A stretch of DNA of 64,000 nt from an uncultured Geobacteraceae bacterium (GTDB lineage Bacteria > Desulfobacterota > Desulfuromonadia > Geobacterales > Pseudopelobacteraceae), in assembly GCA_903845365.1 (NCBI GenBank), contig CAIMXI010000215.1, positions 1 to 64,000 on the forward strand. The letters run 5' to 3'. Each line of letters begins with the position of its first letter. Within the stretch, counting starts at the first letter, position 1. This document shows positions 44,791 through 53,473 of this stretch, piece after piece. A program made the position numbers and the translations under genes. The notes beneath the pieces are model-generated. The model was not told where the DNA came from and searched no databases. It saw nothing but the letters and a program-made list of their open reading frames with translations.

Positions 44791-46026
44791 ATGTTGTTGG
44801 AAGCCGGTTGCAGGAACCGTATGATAGATCTTGGTAATAAACTCAAAACGATGCTCTGTATCATCTGTCGGGATGCGCTGAAACCCGGCGGAGCAGCTTT
44901 CCTCTGCTCTCAGATGCGGTCAACACCGTACGATACGTTTGAAGACGATATCCACTTGCGAGCGGTAATTGACTGGCTCTGCCGGGCTCAGGATGTCTGC
45001 GGCGGCAGGGGCGTATCAGTGTCCTATCATCTCCGGCGCGGGTGGGATGTGGCCTATCCGGAGACGAGCGGCTACATCATTGCCACGTTTCTGGCCTACG
45101 AAGAAGCTACCGGCATCCCGGAGTTCCTTCGGCGGGCCCGTGAACTAGGTGATTGGGAGATAGAGATTCAGGCGGGAAATGGCGGGGTGCTTTCAAATCC
45201 TCTACAATCAGACACTAGGGTCTTCAATACCGGACAGGTGCTGCTCGGCTGGTGCACACTTTTTGAGCGCAGTGGTGACGAGCGTTATCTCGAGGCGGCA
45301 TGCCGGGCCGGAGATTACCTGCGTTCGTTGCAGGAACCGGACGGGTCATGGCAGCGTGACACCTACTGCGGAGCACGAACCTACCATGCCCGGGTTGACT
45401 GGTCGCTGATCCGCCTGGCTCGGATTTCAGGCAATTACTCCTATTTAGACGCTGCTGTCAGAAATCTGTCCTGGGTTGTGCAACGTCAGAATGATAACGG
45501 CTGGTTCAGGGAGTGCGGATTCAACGGCAGTGATCCGACTACCCATGTAATTGTCTATACCCTGAGAGGGCTGCTTGAGTCGCATCTTCATGGAGGGACG
45601 GACCTGCCGGACATGGGGTTGTTGTCCATGGTACAGCGTGCGGTGGATGCTATCTGCGGTGTCATCGGCAGCTTCCCGTATCGGGGTCTGGAATGGCTGC
45701 TGCCGGCCTCTTTTGATGCCAATTGGAAAAGCCGTGACAGATGGTCATGTCTGACCGGGAACGCTCAGTTTGCCTGTCTGCTCTTTCGTCTGGCCGGCGT
45801 GACGGGTGAACAGAAATACCGTGGTATCGGCGAGCGGATTGTCGAGGCGATGAAGAGTACCCAGAATACCGCTACGAGGCTACAGAACGTCAGAGGGGGT
45901 ATCGGGGGGGCCTGGCCACTGCATGCCCCTTACTGCAGCAATGCCTTTCCGAACTGGGCGGCAAAGTTTTTTGCTGATGCGCTGTTGATGCGCATGAACC
46001 CCTCTAGGGGACCGGTTAAGGCCTGA
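44791..46026 (+). CDS. Alpha/alpha-toroid protein of a glycan locus, function unknown
   Basis: The 411-residue protein shows repeated helical hairpins with motifs such as AGDYLRSLQEPDGSW and LSWVVQRQNDNGWF, the pattern of (alpha/alpha)6 toroid enzymes (glycoside hydrolases, epimerases, lyases, terpene cyclases). No catalytic signature is clear enough to choose. No signal peptide is seen. The ATG at 44821 is preceded by CAGGAA and could be the true start, which would give 401 residues. It follows the broken methyltransferase by 10 bases. Confidence 0.7.
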   Translation: MLLEAGCRNRMIDLGNKLKTMLCIICRDALKPGGAAFLCSQMRSTPYDTFEDDIHLRAVIDWLCRAQDVCGGRGVSVSYHLRRGWDVAYPETSGYIIATFLAYEEATGIPEFLRRARELGDWEIEIQAGNGGVLSNPLQSDTRVFNTGQVLLGWCTLFERSGDERYLEAACRAGDYLRSLQEPDGSWQRDTYCGARTYHARVDWSLIRLARISGNYSYLDAAVRNLSWVVQRQNDNGWFRECGFNGSDPTTHVIVYTLRGLLESHLHGGTDLPDMGLLSMVQRAVDAICGVIGSFPYRGLEWLLPASFDANWKSRDRWSCLTGNAQFACLLFRLAGVTGEQKYRGIGERIVEAMKSTQNTATRLQNVRGGIGGAWPLHAPYCSNAFPNWAAKFFADALLMRMNPSRGPVKA

Positions 46027-46071
46027 ATTTTCTGAATTTCGATTGTCCGTCACAAGGAATGGAAGCAGCCC

Positions 46072-46827
46072 ATGATGCTTTACATAAAGGTACGCCAATT
46101 CATGAACGCCATCGGACTGGCCTATGCCCGCCTTGTCTGCTGGCGCGAATTTGTAACCAGCCGTTTTAGCGGGATTAACGAAAGAGCGGTGGAGTATGCC
46201 TTTGTGTTCAGGCAGCTTGCCCAGCTCTGTCCGTTCACCGTTCTTGACGTCGGCAGCGGTCAGTCCGCCCTGCCGCACCTGATGCGCACCTGCGGATACA
46301 TGGTAACCGCAACCGACAACATCGGCGCATACTGGCGGTTTGGTATGGTCAACCGTCATTTTCATGTTATCAACGATGATATTACCGCAACACACCTTAC
46401 AGGAGAGTTCGATGTTATCACCTGCATCAGCGTGCTCGAACATATTCAGGAGCATGACCAGGCAGTGCAATCTATGTTTTCCCTCCTTAAGCCGGGCGGT
46501 CACCTGATTCTGACCTTCCCCTACAACGATCGTGGTTATCACGGCAACGTCTACGACTATTCCGGATCTCAGGTCAGCGAGAAGCCGCATTTTATCACTC
46601 AGGCCTTCTCACGTAGCGAGCTGGAGGGGTGGCTCGCGGCCAACCGGGGAACCGTTGTGGAACAGGAGTTCTGGCGTTTCTATACCGGCGATTACTGGAC
46701 CTGCGGTGAGCGGGTTCAACCCCCGGAACAGGTTTCACGGGAGATGCCCCACCAGGTAACATGCCTGCTGCTCCGCAAGGGGCAGGGGGCAGAAACCGCA
46801 GTGACTCCCCGGCAGGCCGACCCATGA
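46072..46827 (+). CDS. Class I SAM-dependent methyltransferase
   Basis: The 251-residue protein has FTVLDVGSGQSALPHLM (motif I), VTATDNI (II), DVITCISVLEHI and LLKPGGHLILTFPY (post-motifs), a Methyltransf_11-like set. ATGA overlap with the following glycosyltransferase gene suggests the two act on the same glycan. Acceptor unknown. Confidence 0.85.
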   Translation: MMLYIKVRQFMNAIGLAYARLVCWREFVTSRFSGINERAVEYAFVFRQLAQLCPFTVLDVGSGQSALPHLMRTCGYMVTATDNIGAYWRFGMVNRHFHVINDDITATHLTGEFDVITCISVLEHIQEHDQAVQSMFSLLKPGGHLILTFPYNDRGYHGNVYDYSGSQVSEKPHFITQAFSRSELEGWLAANRGTVVEQEFWRFYTGDYWTCGERVQPPEQVSREMPHQVTCLLLRKGQGAETAVTPRQADP

Positions 46828-48056
46828 AAGTTCTGTTCATAAATAACGGTCTGACCCATTACTACAATATGGTTCTTAATCGCATGACCCGGGAGCCGGA
46901 TGTGGATCTAACGCTGCTGGTTCCGGTAGAGGTCAGTCGCAGTGTCGGCGAGGGGGTTCATCTTTCACGGGAGGGGATCTGTTTTCGGGTTCTGGAGCGT
47001 GAGGAGACGCATTGTTTCGTTGTGTATCACTCGTTTCGGGGGCTATTCTCTCTGCTGCTCAAAGAGCGCCCCGAGATCATCATCTTCAATGACTACTATC
47101 TGTACGGGTTTCTCCTGAATCTGCCTCTCGCCTTGCTGCTGCGCCTGCTTGGCATCAAGCTGGTGATGAAGTCAATTCCGTTCAGGATTCCCGTGTATGA
47201 TCAGGCAAAAGCCCGCTCCTTTACGGCACCCCTGATGGTCGAGGAAGCCTCGACTCTTGTAAGGTATGTCGGCAGCATGCCCAAACTGCTGGGAATGCTG
47301 CGCCGCTGCGAACTGCTTGTCAGAAGGGTTGCCTATCAACTGTCTGACGCCCATGTCAATTACGTTGACGAGGCCTATGCTGTCTATGGCAGCTATGGTG
47401 TGGCCCAAAACCGCATCTTTGTAACGCGGAACTCACCCGATACGGATGCACTCTTTTCTGCCAGGGAAGCGGCCAGCCGGCTAGAACCGGTTTTACCGCC
47501 GTCAGATTTCCGGTTGATTCATGTCGGACGGCTGGTGGCCTGGAAAAGGGTTGATCTGCTGTTGCGTGCGTTTGCATGTCTGCGAGCCCGCTACCCGCAA
47601 TCAGAACTAATCATCATCGGCAACGGACCGGAGGCGCCCGTCTTGAAGCGCTTGGCGGAAGATCTTGGGGTCGCTTCCTGCACGCGATTTCTGGGAGGGA
47701 TTTACGACCCCGTTGAACTGGGGCGCTATTTCATCTCTTCCACGGTGTATGTGCTGGCCGGCTTGGGGGGATTGTCAATCAACGAGGCCATGTGTTTTGG
47801 TCTGCCGGTTGTCTGTTCTGTGTGTGATGGGACGGAGAAAGTTCTTGTGCGTGAAGGAGTAAACGGCTGCTATTTCAGAGATGGTGATGAGAACGACCTG
47901 GTCAGGGCGATTTCTTACCTCTTTGACCGTCCTGACTACCGCCGGGAGATGGGACAAAACTCCTTGGCTATTATTCGGGACGAGGTGAATATTTCGACGG
48001 TGATTTCAAAATACATGCAGGCACTCCGTTATGTCATTGGAAAGGAACAGGAATGA
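46824..48056 (+). CDS. Glycosyltransferase, GT4 family
   Basis: The 410-residue protein starts MKVLFINNGLTHYYN and has the GT-B donor domain: LIHVGRLVAWKRVDLLLRAF, LIIIGNGPEAPVLKRLAE and, in the E-x7-E region, LAGLGGLSINEAMCFGLPVV. The second glutamate is in SINEAM. It is cytoplasmic or membrane-peripheral. The ATG at 46824 overlaps the methyltransferase stop. Sugar specificity cannot be predicted. Confidence 0.9.
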   Translation: MKVLFINNGLTHYYNMVLNRMTREPDVDLTLLVPVEVSRSVGEGVHLSREGICFRVLEREETHCFVVYHSFRGLFSLLLKERPEIIIFNDYYLYGFLLNLPLALLLRLLGIKLVMKSIPFRIPVYDQAKARSFTAPLMVEEASTLVRYVGSMPKLLGMLRRCELLVRRVAYQLSDAHVNYVDEAYAVYGSYGVAQNRIFVTRNSPDTDALFSAREAASRLEPVLPPSDFRLIHVGRLVAWKRVDLLLRAFACLRARYPQSELIIIGNGPEAPVLKRLAEDLGVASCTRFLGGIYDPVELGRYFISSTVYVLAGLGGLSINEAMCFGLPVVCSVCDGTEKVLVREGVNGCYFRDGDENDLVRAISYLFDRPDYRREMGQNSLAIIRDEVNISTVISKYMQALRYVIGKEQE

Positions 48057-48898
48057 GAGGGGCCGGATTGCTTAAACCGCTTATGTACGAACCGATCAGG
48101 CATCTGATCCGTCTGGCCGGTGATCGATCCTACCGCAGGTTTTGTTGGTATAATTCCCGCTATGGCTGGACCCCGCGCTATAGTGCCAGAATCATTAACC
48201 TTCATGGCAATGAGTTTATTGCTCCGGATATGGCCTCATTCATCTCCTCCTACCAGAGTATTTTCGTGGAAGAGATCTATGCCTTCCGCTGCGGGACGCC
48301 TGCCCCTCTTATCCTGGACTGCGGCGCGAACATCGGCCTTAGTTGCATCTATTTCAAACAGTTGTTTCCGGACTGCCGGATTATCGCCTATGAGGCCGAT
48401 TCGCTTATCTTTGATCTGCTCAGGCAGAATATGGCAAATTTCGATATGGAAGGTGTTGATTTGCTGAACCGTGCGATAACCGGTCACTCCGGTACGGTCT
48501 CATTCCGAAGCGATGGTGCCGATGGCGGTTGTGTCGCGCCCGGCGATCTGGGTGCCGGCCTACAGCAGATTCCGTCGGTATCCCTGAAAGAAATCCTGGC
48601 AGAGCGCTGCTTTGATTTTGTAAAGCTCGACATAGAGGGGGCTGAAGCCGAAGCACTGGTCGACTGTACGGGGCTGTTCAACTCTGCCGTCGGGGTCTTC
48701 GTCGAGTTCCACTCTTTTGCCGAACGGCCCCAGGCTCTCGGTCTGTTACTTGATATGTTCGAGAGGAATGGCTTCCGGATTCACGCCCATCCGGAATATA
48801 CGGTAAAAAGCCCATTTCTCGGTATTGCCCCAGACGGTGGTATGGACATGCGCCTGAACCTGTTTTTCTACCGCTCGGCAGGAGGAACAGGGTGGTAA
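48053..48898 (+). CDS. FkbM-family methyltransferase
   Basis: The 281-residue protein has the FkbM pattern: LDCGANIGLSCIYF (motif I), IIAYEAD (II), and VKLDIEGAEAEAL. FkbM proteins O-methylate sugars and polyketides. ATGA overlap with the GT4 gene before it. O-methylation of the surface glycan is the likely role. Confidence 0.9.
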   Translation: MRGAGLLKPLMYEPIRHLIRLAGDRSYRRFCWYNSRYGWTPRYSARIINLHGNEFIAPDMASFISSYQSIFVEEIYAFRCGTPAPLILDCGANIGLSCIYFKQLFPDCRIIAYEADSLIFDLLRQNMANFDMEGVDLLNRAITGHSGTVSFRSDGADGGCVAPGDLGAGLQQIPSVSLKEILAERCFDFVKLDIEGAEAEALVDCTGLFNSAVGVFVEFHSFAERPQALGLLLDMFERNGFRIHAHPEYTVKSPFLGIAPDGGMDMRLNLFFYRSAGGTGW

Positions 48899-48902
48899 CG
48901 GT

Positions 48903-50177
48903 ATGAAACCGCTGCTGGTCTCCACATACGATACGTTCGGCGGGGCGGCGCGTGCCGCCGGCCGGCTTCACGATGGGCTGAGGCGAAGCGGAGTCAACTC
49001 GCAGATGCTGGTTCAGAAGAAGCTCTCTGCCGATCCTGACGTACTCACCTGCACGCCGGAATGCATCAGCAGCGCTTATCACTTTGCCCGGCGGGTAATC
49101 GATTTCGCGCCGCTGCTGCCGTACCGTTCCGTGATCCGCGGCATTTGGAGCAGCGGATGGTTTCCCGACCTGACGGTTTCCCGGATCAACGCGCTGCGGC
49201 CTGACGTCGTCAACCTGCACTGGGTCGGTTTCGGTTACATATCGCTTGCTGCCATCTGCAACATCCGATCTCCGCTCGTCTGGACGCTCCATGACATGTG
49301 GCCGTTTACCGGTGGCTGCCATTATCCGGACCTCTCCTGCAGACGCTATGAGCAGAGCTGCGGCGCTTGTCCGCTACTCTCCAGCAGGGATGTGCATGAC
49401 GTCTCCTCCAGACTCTGGCAGCAACGTAGGGAAACACTTCAGGGGACAAACCTGACGATTGTCTCCCCCAGTCGATGGCTGGCAGACTGTGCCGGACAGA
49501 GCAGCCTGCTGGGGGGCAAGAGGATCGAGGTTATCCCCAACGGTATCGATACCGATCTGTTCCAGCCGATGGAGAAGGGTGCGGCGCGTCGGCTTCTGGG
49601 GCTGCCGCAGGACAGGAAGGTGATCCTGTTTGGAGCGGTGGAGGCGGCCCGTGATCCGCGCAAGGGGTTCCCGGCCCTGGTCCGAGCCCTTGAAACGCTG
49701 CACTCCTCCTTTGCAGCAGACGAGGTTGTCGCGGTGCTGTTTGGTTCATCACATATACCGGAAGGGATGGGTGGTCGCCTGCCGATCCGCTGCATGGGGA
49801 TAATTGGGGATGACCGGCGGCTGAGCGCGCTGTATGCCGCCGCAGATCTGTTTCTGGCCCCATCGCTGCAGGACAATCTTCCCAATACAATCATGGAGGC
49901 CATGGCCTGCGGCACCCCCTGCGTAGCCTTTGCTTCGGGGGGGATTCCCGATCTGGTGCAACACGGCCGCACCGGTGCTCTCTGTCCGGTCGATGATCCG
50001 GAGGCCTTTGCCGTAGAGGTTGCCCGTCTGCTCAAGGATCCCGATCTGCTCGCGACAATGGGAGCGGAGTCCCGCAAAAAGGCGCTCGTCGAATACCGCC
50101 TTGAAACTGTTGCGCGAAGATATTTGAATCTGTATGAAGATATTAGTGCTAAGCAAAGGCGCCTTCATCAACAGTAA
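48903..50177 (+). CDS. Glycosyltransferase, GT4 family
   Basis: The 424-residue protein has the N-terminal GT-B domain with FGGAARAAGRLHDGL and VVNLHWVGFGYISL, and the donor domain with IPNGIDTDLFQP, VILFGAVEAARDPRKGF, and PSLQDNLPNTIMEAMACGTPCVAF (E-x7-E type). It may transfer the first or a later hexose. It is the last GC-rich gene before an AT-richer stretch starting at about 50.18 kb. Confidence 0.92.
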   Translation: MKPLLVSTYDTFGGAARAAGRLHDGLRRSGVNSQMLVQKKLSADPDVLTCTPECISSAYHFARRVIDFAPLLPYRSVIRGIWSSGWFPDLTVSRINALRPDVVNLHWVGFGYISLAAICNIRSPLVWTLHDMWPFTGGCHYPDLSCRRYEQSCGACPLLSSRDVHDVSSRLWQQRRETLQGTNLTIVSPSRWLADCAGQSSLLGGKRIEVIPNGIDTDLFQPMEKGAARRLLGLPQDRKVILFGAVEAARDPRKGFPALVRALETLHSSFAADEVVAVLFGSSHIPEGMGGRLPIRCMGIIGDDRRLSALYAAADLFLAPSLQDNLPNTIMEAMACGTPCVAFASGGIPDLVQHGRTGALCPVDDPEAFAVEVARLLKDPDLLATMGAESRKKALVEYRLETVARRYLNLYEDISAKQRRLHQQ

Positions 50178-50225
50178 AAAAACTGATCAGAGTAAATTTC
50201 GCTATTTCATTTGAAAGCAAATTTT

Positions 50226-50984
50226 ATGTTTACGATTATCACAATCTGTAAAAATTGCGCTTCAACAATTAGTAATACTATTGAAAATGTTCTTTCTCAG
50301 AATTGTATGTCTGAAGTTGAATATATAGTTGTGGATGGTGGTTCAACCGATGAGACTATGAAAATTGTTTATTCTTATGGAGATAAAATCAGTAAAATTA
50401 TTAGCGAACCAGACAAGGGTATTTCTGATGCTTTTAATAAAGGGATAAAGTCAGCAAAAGGAGAGATCATCGGTATGATCAATTCCGATGATAGTTATCT
50501 ACCGGGTGTTCTGAAGAAGGTAGAAGAATATTTAGCAGAGTATCCTGAGGTCGAGGTCATTCATGCCGATTTGCTGCTATTAGACGGAGAGCGACTGCTT
50601 AAGTTGCTGAAGCCGCCGCGCTACTGGTGGATTCCATGGCGGATGATCCTGTTCAATCACCCAACGACATTTGTCCGTCGCCATGTCTATGACATTTGTG
50701 GCCTTTATGATTCGAGTTACCGTTACTCTATGGATTTTGAACTGTTTCTGCGTTGGATAAAAGCAGGTATGACTATTCGCTATCTTCCTGAAGTTTTTGT
50801 TAAAATGCAGGTTGGTGGGGCAAGTGGACGAAATATCTATCAGGGGTTCAAGGAAAATCTGCGGGCTCAAAAAAGACATGATTTTAATATGCCATTGGCA
50901 TATTTTCAATTTTTGTTGAAACATATTGTGCAGTGTATACTGGATTGCAAGGTACTTTTATTGCGAGGTGTTCGTTATAAATGA
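50226..50984 (+). CDS. Glycosyltransferase, GT2 family (WcaA-like)
   Basis: The 252-residue protein has the GT-A start FTIITICKN, VDGGSTDETM, SEPDKGISDAFNKGI and INSDD (DxD-like metal site). A TTG at 50211 would add five residues; ATG at 50226 is chosen because the beta strand of the fold begins there. Codons are visibly more AT-rich than in the GT4 gene before it. ATGA overlap with the flavoprotein gene. Confidence 0.9.
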   Translation: MFTIITICKNCASTISNTIENVLSQNCMSEVEYIVVDGGSTDETMKIVYSYGDKISKIISEPDKGISDAFNKGIKSAKGEIIGMINSDDSYLPGVLKKVEEYLAEYPEVEVIHADLLLLDGERLLKLLKPPRYWWIPWRMILFNHPTTFVRRHVYDICGLYDSSYRYSMDFELFLRWIKAGMTIRYLPEVFVKMQVGGASGRNIYQGFKENLRAQKRHDFNMPLAYFQFLLKHIVQCILDCKVLLLRGVRYK

Positions 50985-52339
50985 GCATCACTAAAATCCT
51001 CATCCTCGGCGCCGGTCCCTGCGGTCTGGGTGCTGCTTATCGTCTCCAGAAACTCGGCCATACGAACTGGCAGATTTTTGAACGAGAAGCCCATGTCGGT
51101 GGCCTGTCAGCCTCATTTCGTGACGATAACGGCTTTACCTGGGATGTGGGTGGTCATGTCCTTTTTTCCCATTATGACTACTTTGACAAGGCTGTAACTG
51201 GGGCACTTGGTAATGAGTATTACGAACATCAGCGTGAAAGCTGGGTTCGTATTCTGCAGCGCTGGGTGCCGTATCCGTTCCAGAACAATGTCAGATATCT
51301 TCCAGATGATGCGCTCAGTGAATGCGTCTTCGGTCTGCGTCAATTATCAGGCGCACCTGAAAACACGTCCAATTTCCGGGAATGGATGGATACAGTTTTT
51401 GGCGCCGGCATAGTGAAATATTTTATGGAGCCTTATAACTCCAAGGTGTGGGGTGTTCAGCTGAACACCTTGAGCAAGGATTGGATCGCCGAGCGGGTGA
51501 GCGTTGTTGATCTTGCAAGAATAGAAAAAAACATCGCAGAGCAGTGTGATGACCTGAGCTGGGGCGCTAACAACACCTTCAGGTTTCCGAAAAGGGGGGG
51601 AACTGGAGCGATTTATGAAGGTATTGCAAGCCGCTTCAGGAACCGGATTTATCTCAATCAGGAGATGCTGTCTGTTGATCCGAAAACAAAACATGTCAGG
51701 TTTGCCAACGGTAAAGTGGAATCATACGATTTATTGATAAACACCACCCCGATTGACAATTTCGTAAGATCGTTTGTCTCCTCTCCTGATGCTATCGTGT
51801 CTGCCGCCGATAGCTTAATCCACAACAGTGGGCTGATTGTCGGCGTGGGGATTGAAGAAACTTTTAACGATTCAAAATGCTGGATGTACTTTCCGGAAGA
51901 CAACTGCCCGTTCTACCGCGTGACAAATTTCCATAACTATTCCCCATTCAATGTACCGGAGGGGAACATCAGGCGTTATTCTTCCCTGATGTGCGAGACC
52001 ACCTATTCCACTCATAAACCTGAAATAAAGGCGACAATTATTGATAAAACAATCCAGGGTTTGGTCAACAGCGGCATGCTTGCTGAATCACAAATCGAGC
52101 ATATCGTCAGCCGATATCTGATTGATATCCCTTACTCTTATCCTGTGCCTACATTGGGGCGTGATGGTGCTCTATCTCTGATCCAAACCTATCTTGAATC
52201 AAAGGATATCTATTCCCGTGGCCGCTTCGGCGCCTGGAAATACGAAGTTGGCAATATGGACCACTCTTTTATGCAGGGTGTGGAGGTTGTTGAACGGCTG
52301 CTGAACGGAACAGAGGAAAAAGTTTACAACAGTCGCTGA
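50981..52339 (+). CDS. FAD-dependent oxidoreductase, UDP-galactopyranose mutase/protoporphyrinogen oxidase-like
   Basis: The 452-residue protein has the dinucleotide-binding motif LILGAGPCGLGAAYRL, FEREAHVGGLSASF and a C-terminal FAD-binding end (GRFGAWKYEVGNMDHS). In glycan loci such proteins are related to UDP-Galp mutase, but the Glf substrate motifs are not clear, so mutase activity is only a possibility. It is coupled to the GT2 gene before it and followed 15 bases later by another GT2 gene. Confidence 0.8.
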   Translation: MSITKILILGAGPCGLGAAYRLQKLGHTNWQIFEREAHVGGLSASFRDDNGFTWDVGGHVLFSHYDYFDKAVTGALGNEYYEHQRESWVRILQRWVPYPFQNNVRYLPDDALSECVFGLRQLSGAPENTSNFREWMDTVFGAGIVKYFMEPYNSKVWGVQLNTLSKDWIAERVSVVDLARIEKNIAEQCDDLSWGANNTFRFPKRGGTGAIYEGIASRFRNRIYLNQEMLSVDPKTKHVRFANGKVESYDLLINTTPIDNFVRSFVSSPDAIVSAADSLIHNSGLIVGVGIEETFNDSKCWMYFPEDNCPFYRVTNFHNYSPFNVPEGNIRRYSSLMCETTYSTHKPEIKATIIDKTIQGLVNSGMLAESQIEHIVSRYLIDIPYSYPVPTLGRDGALSLIQTYLESKDIYSRGRFGAWKYEVGNMDHSFMQGVEVVERLLNGTEEKVYNSR

Positions 52340-52354
52340 AGATGGAGTCAGAGG

Positions 52355-53278
52355 ATGCTCGAGAATCTAAAACACGAGGTGTTGAGAACGGCTTACAAGC
52401 TGTTTCCTTTTGATTTAGAAGGTGATGTTTTTTTTGCGGTTGATGCTCAAAAAAATCTGAAAATAAGTTGTGTAATTAATTTTTACGGCCGTCTGGATCT
52501 GCTTGGCGGCATTTTGCATTCACTTTCAGATCAGGATTATCCCCGTGATCGTTTTGAAGTGATACTGGTTGAAGATCGTAACGGTACGCAGGCTGGCAAA
52601 GATTTTTGCTGTTCTTTTAGCGACCGTTTGAATCTGATTTATCTGCCACTGGATAAAAATTTCGGTCAGATGGGTTATTCACGCAATTTTGGTTTGGCCA
52701 GAACCGCTGGAGATTATGTACTGTTTCTGGATGATGACACAGTGTTGTTGCAGAATGATTTTTTGACCAAACTTGAACATACTTTTGAAAATCATCCTGA
52801 AGCAGATGCTCTGATGCCGTTAGGCCTGGCCGCTTACTGTGAATGGCCTGGGGGGTACTGTTTTCATGATCCGTATTTTCCCACAAGTCGCTGCACAGCA
52901 TATCGTCGTCAGGTGCTGACTGAACTTAAGGGGTTCATGGATTTTTTTATCGGTCAGGAAGATGTCGAATTTGTGATACGTTTTACACTGTTGGGGAAGA
53001 TGGCTCTGCCGGTTCCGCAATTAAGTTACTTTCACCCCCCGCTGCTAGTTCCAAACATAAAAAAACCGCAGGCAGTTGGAGTTTCTTTTGCCAGGTTAAG
53101 AGGGCGCTATTCAAGCTTAATGTTATGGCTTGTAGCCTTGAATTGCTCTCGACATGCTCCTTTAATCATATCGTGGAAGCGCCATCATCGCGAGATGGGG
53201 CGCTTTGGGGCTGGATTTCTTATAGGATTCATAAAAGCCTGGCTGAAACCTCAAACTGAAGCTCGATATAGCGTGTAG
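52355..53278 (+). CDS. Glycosyltransferase, GT2 family
   Basis: The 307-residue protein has a GT-A core: SCVINFYGRLDLL, LVEDRNG, MGYSRNFGLARTAGDYVLFLDDDTVLL (metal-binding DDD) and an acceptor region with DFFIGQEDVEF (ED pair). GGAG precedes the ATG. It is the last gene of the plus-strand glycan block; no terminator is visible after it. Confidence 0.9.
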   Translation: MLENLKHEVLRTAYKLFPFDLEGDVFFAVDAQKNLKISCVINFYGRLDLLGGILHSLSDQDYPRDRFEVILVEDRNGTQAGKDFCCSFSDRLNLIYLPLDKNFGQMGYSRNFGLARTAGDYVLFLDDDTVLLQNDFLTKLEHTFENHPEADALMPLGLAAYCEWPGGYCFHDPYFPTSRCTAYRRQVLTELKGFMDFFIGQEDVEFVIRFTLLGKMALPVPQLSYFHPPLLVPNIKKPQAVGVSFARLRGRYSSLMLWLVALNCSRHAPLIISWKRHHREMGRFGAGFLIGFIKAWLKPQTEARYSV

Positions 53279-53411
53279 AGAGCATGCATATTGAAATGCC
53301 TAGAAAAGCAGCTATGAAGTAGATTCCTCTGTTAATCACGAAAAACACCCGCACCAAAGTCAAAGGCGTTGATTACCCCACATTTAAACTTCGAGTATCT
53401 TTGAATATTCC

Positions 53412-53440
53412 TTGACTCACCGATATGACGGTTGTATTGT
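53412..53440 (+). promoter_or_regulatory. Sigma-70-type promoter of the ATPase operon
   Basis: TTGACT, 17 bases, TATTGT: a good -35/-10 pair. Initiation would be near 53447, about 27 bases before the ATG at 53474. One arm of an inverted repeat fills the start of the spacer. Confidence 0.65.
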
Positions 53441-53466
53441 TATTTAAAATACTGATCATATCGGTG
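53418..53466. promoter_or_regulatory. Operator-like 11-bp inverted repeat
   Basis: CACCGATATGA (53418-53428) and TCATATCGGTG (53456-53466) are perfect inverted copies separated by 27 bases. They bracket the -10 box; the right arm overlaps the ribosome site eight bases before the ATG. The left arm is upstream of the predicted transcript start, so a DNA-bound repressor is more likely than an RNA hairpin. Confidence 0.6.
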
Positions 53467-53473
53467 GTACATC

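Noticed and set aside
53279-53411. Gene or tRNA between the glycan block and the ATPase operon
   Set aside because: No open frame with a ribosome site and no cloverleaf could be found.
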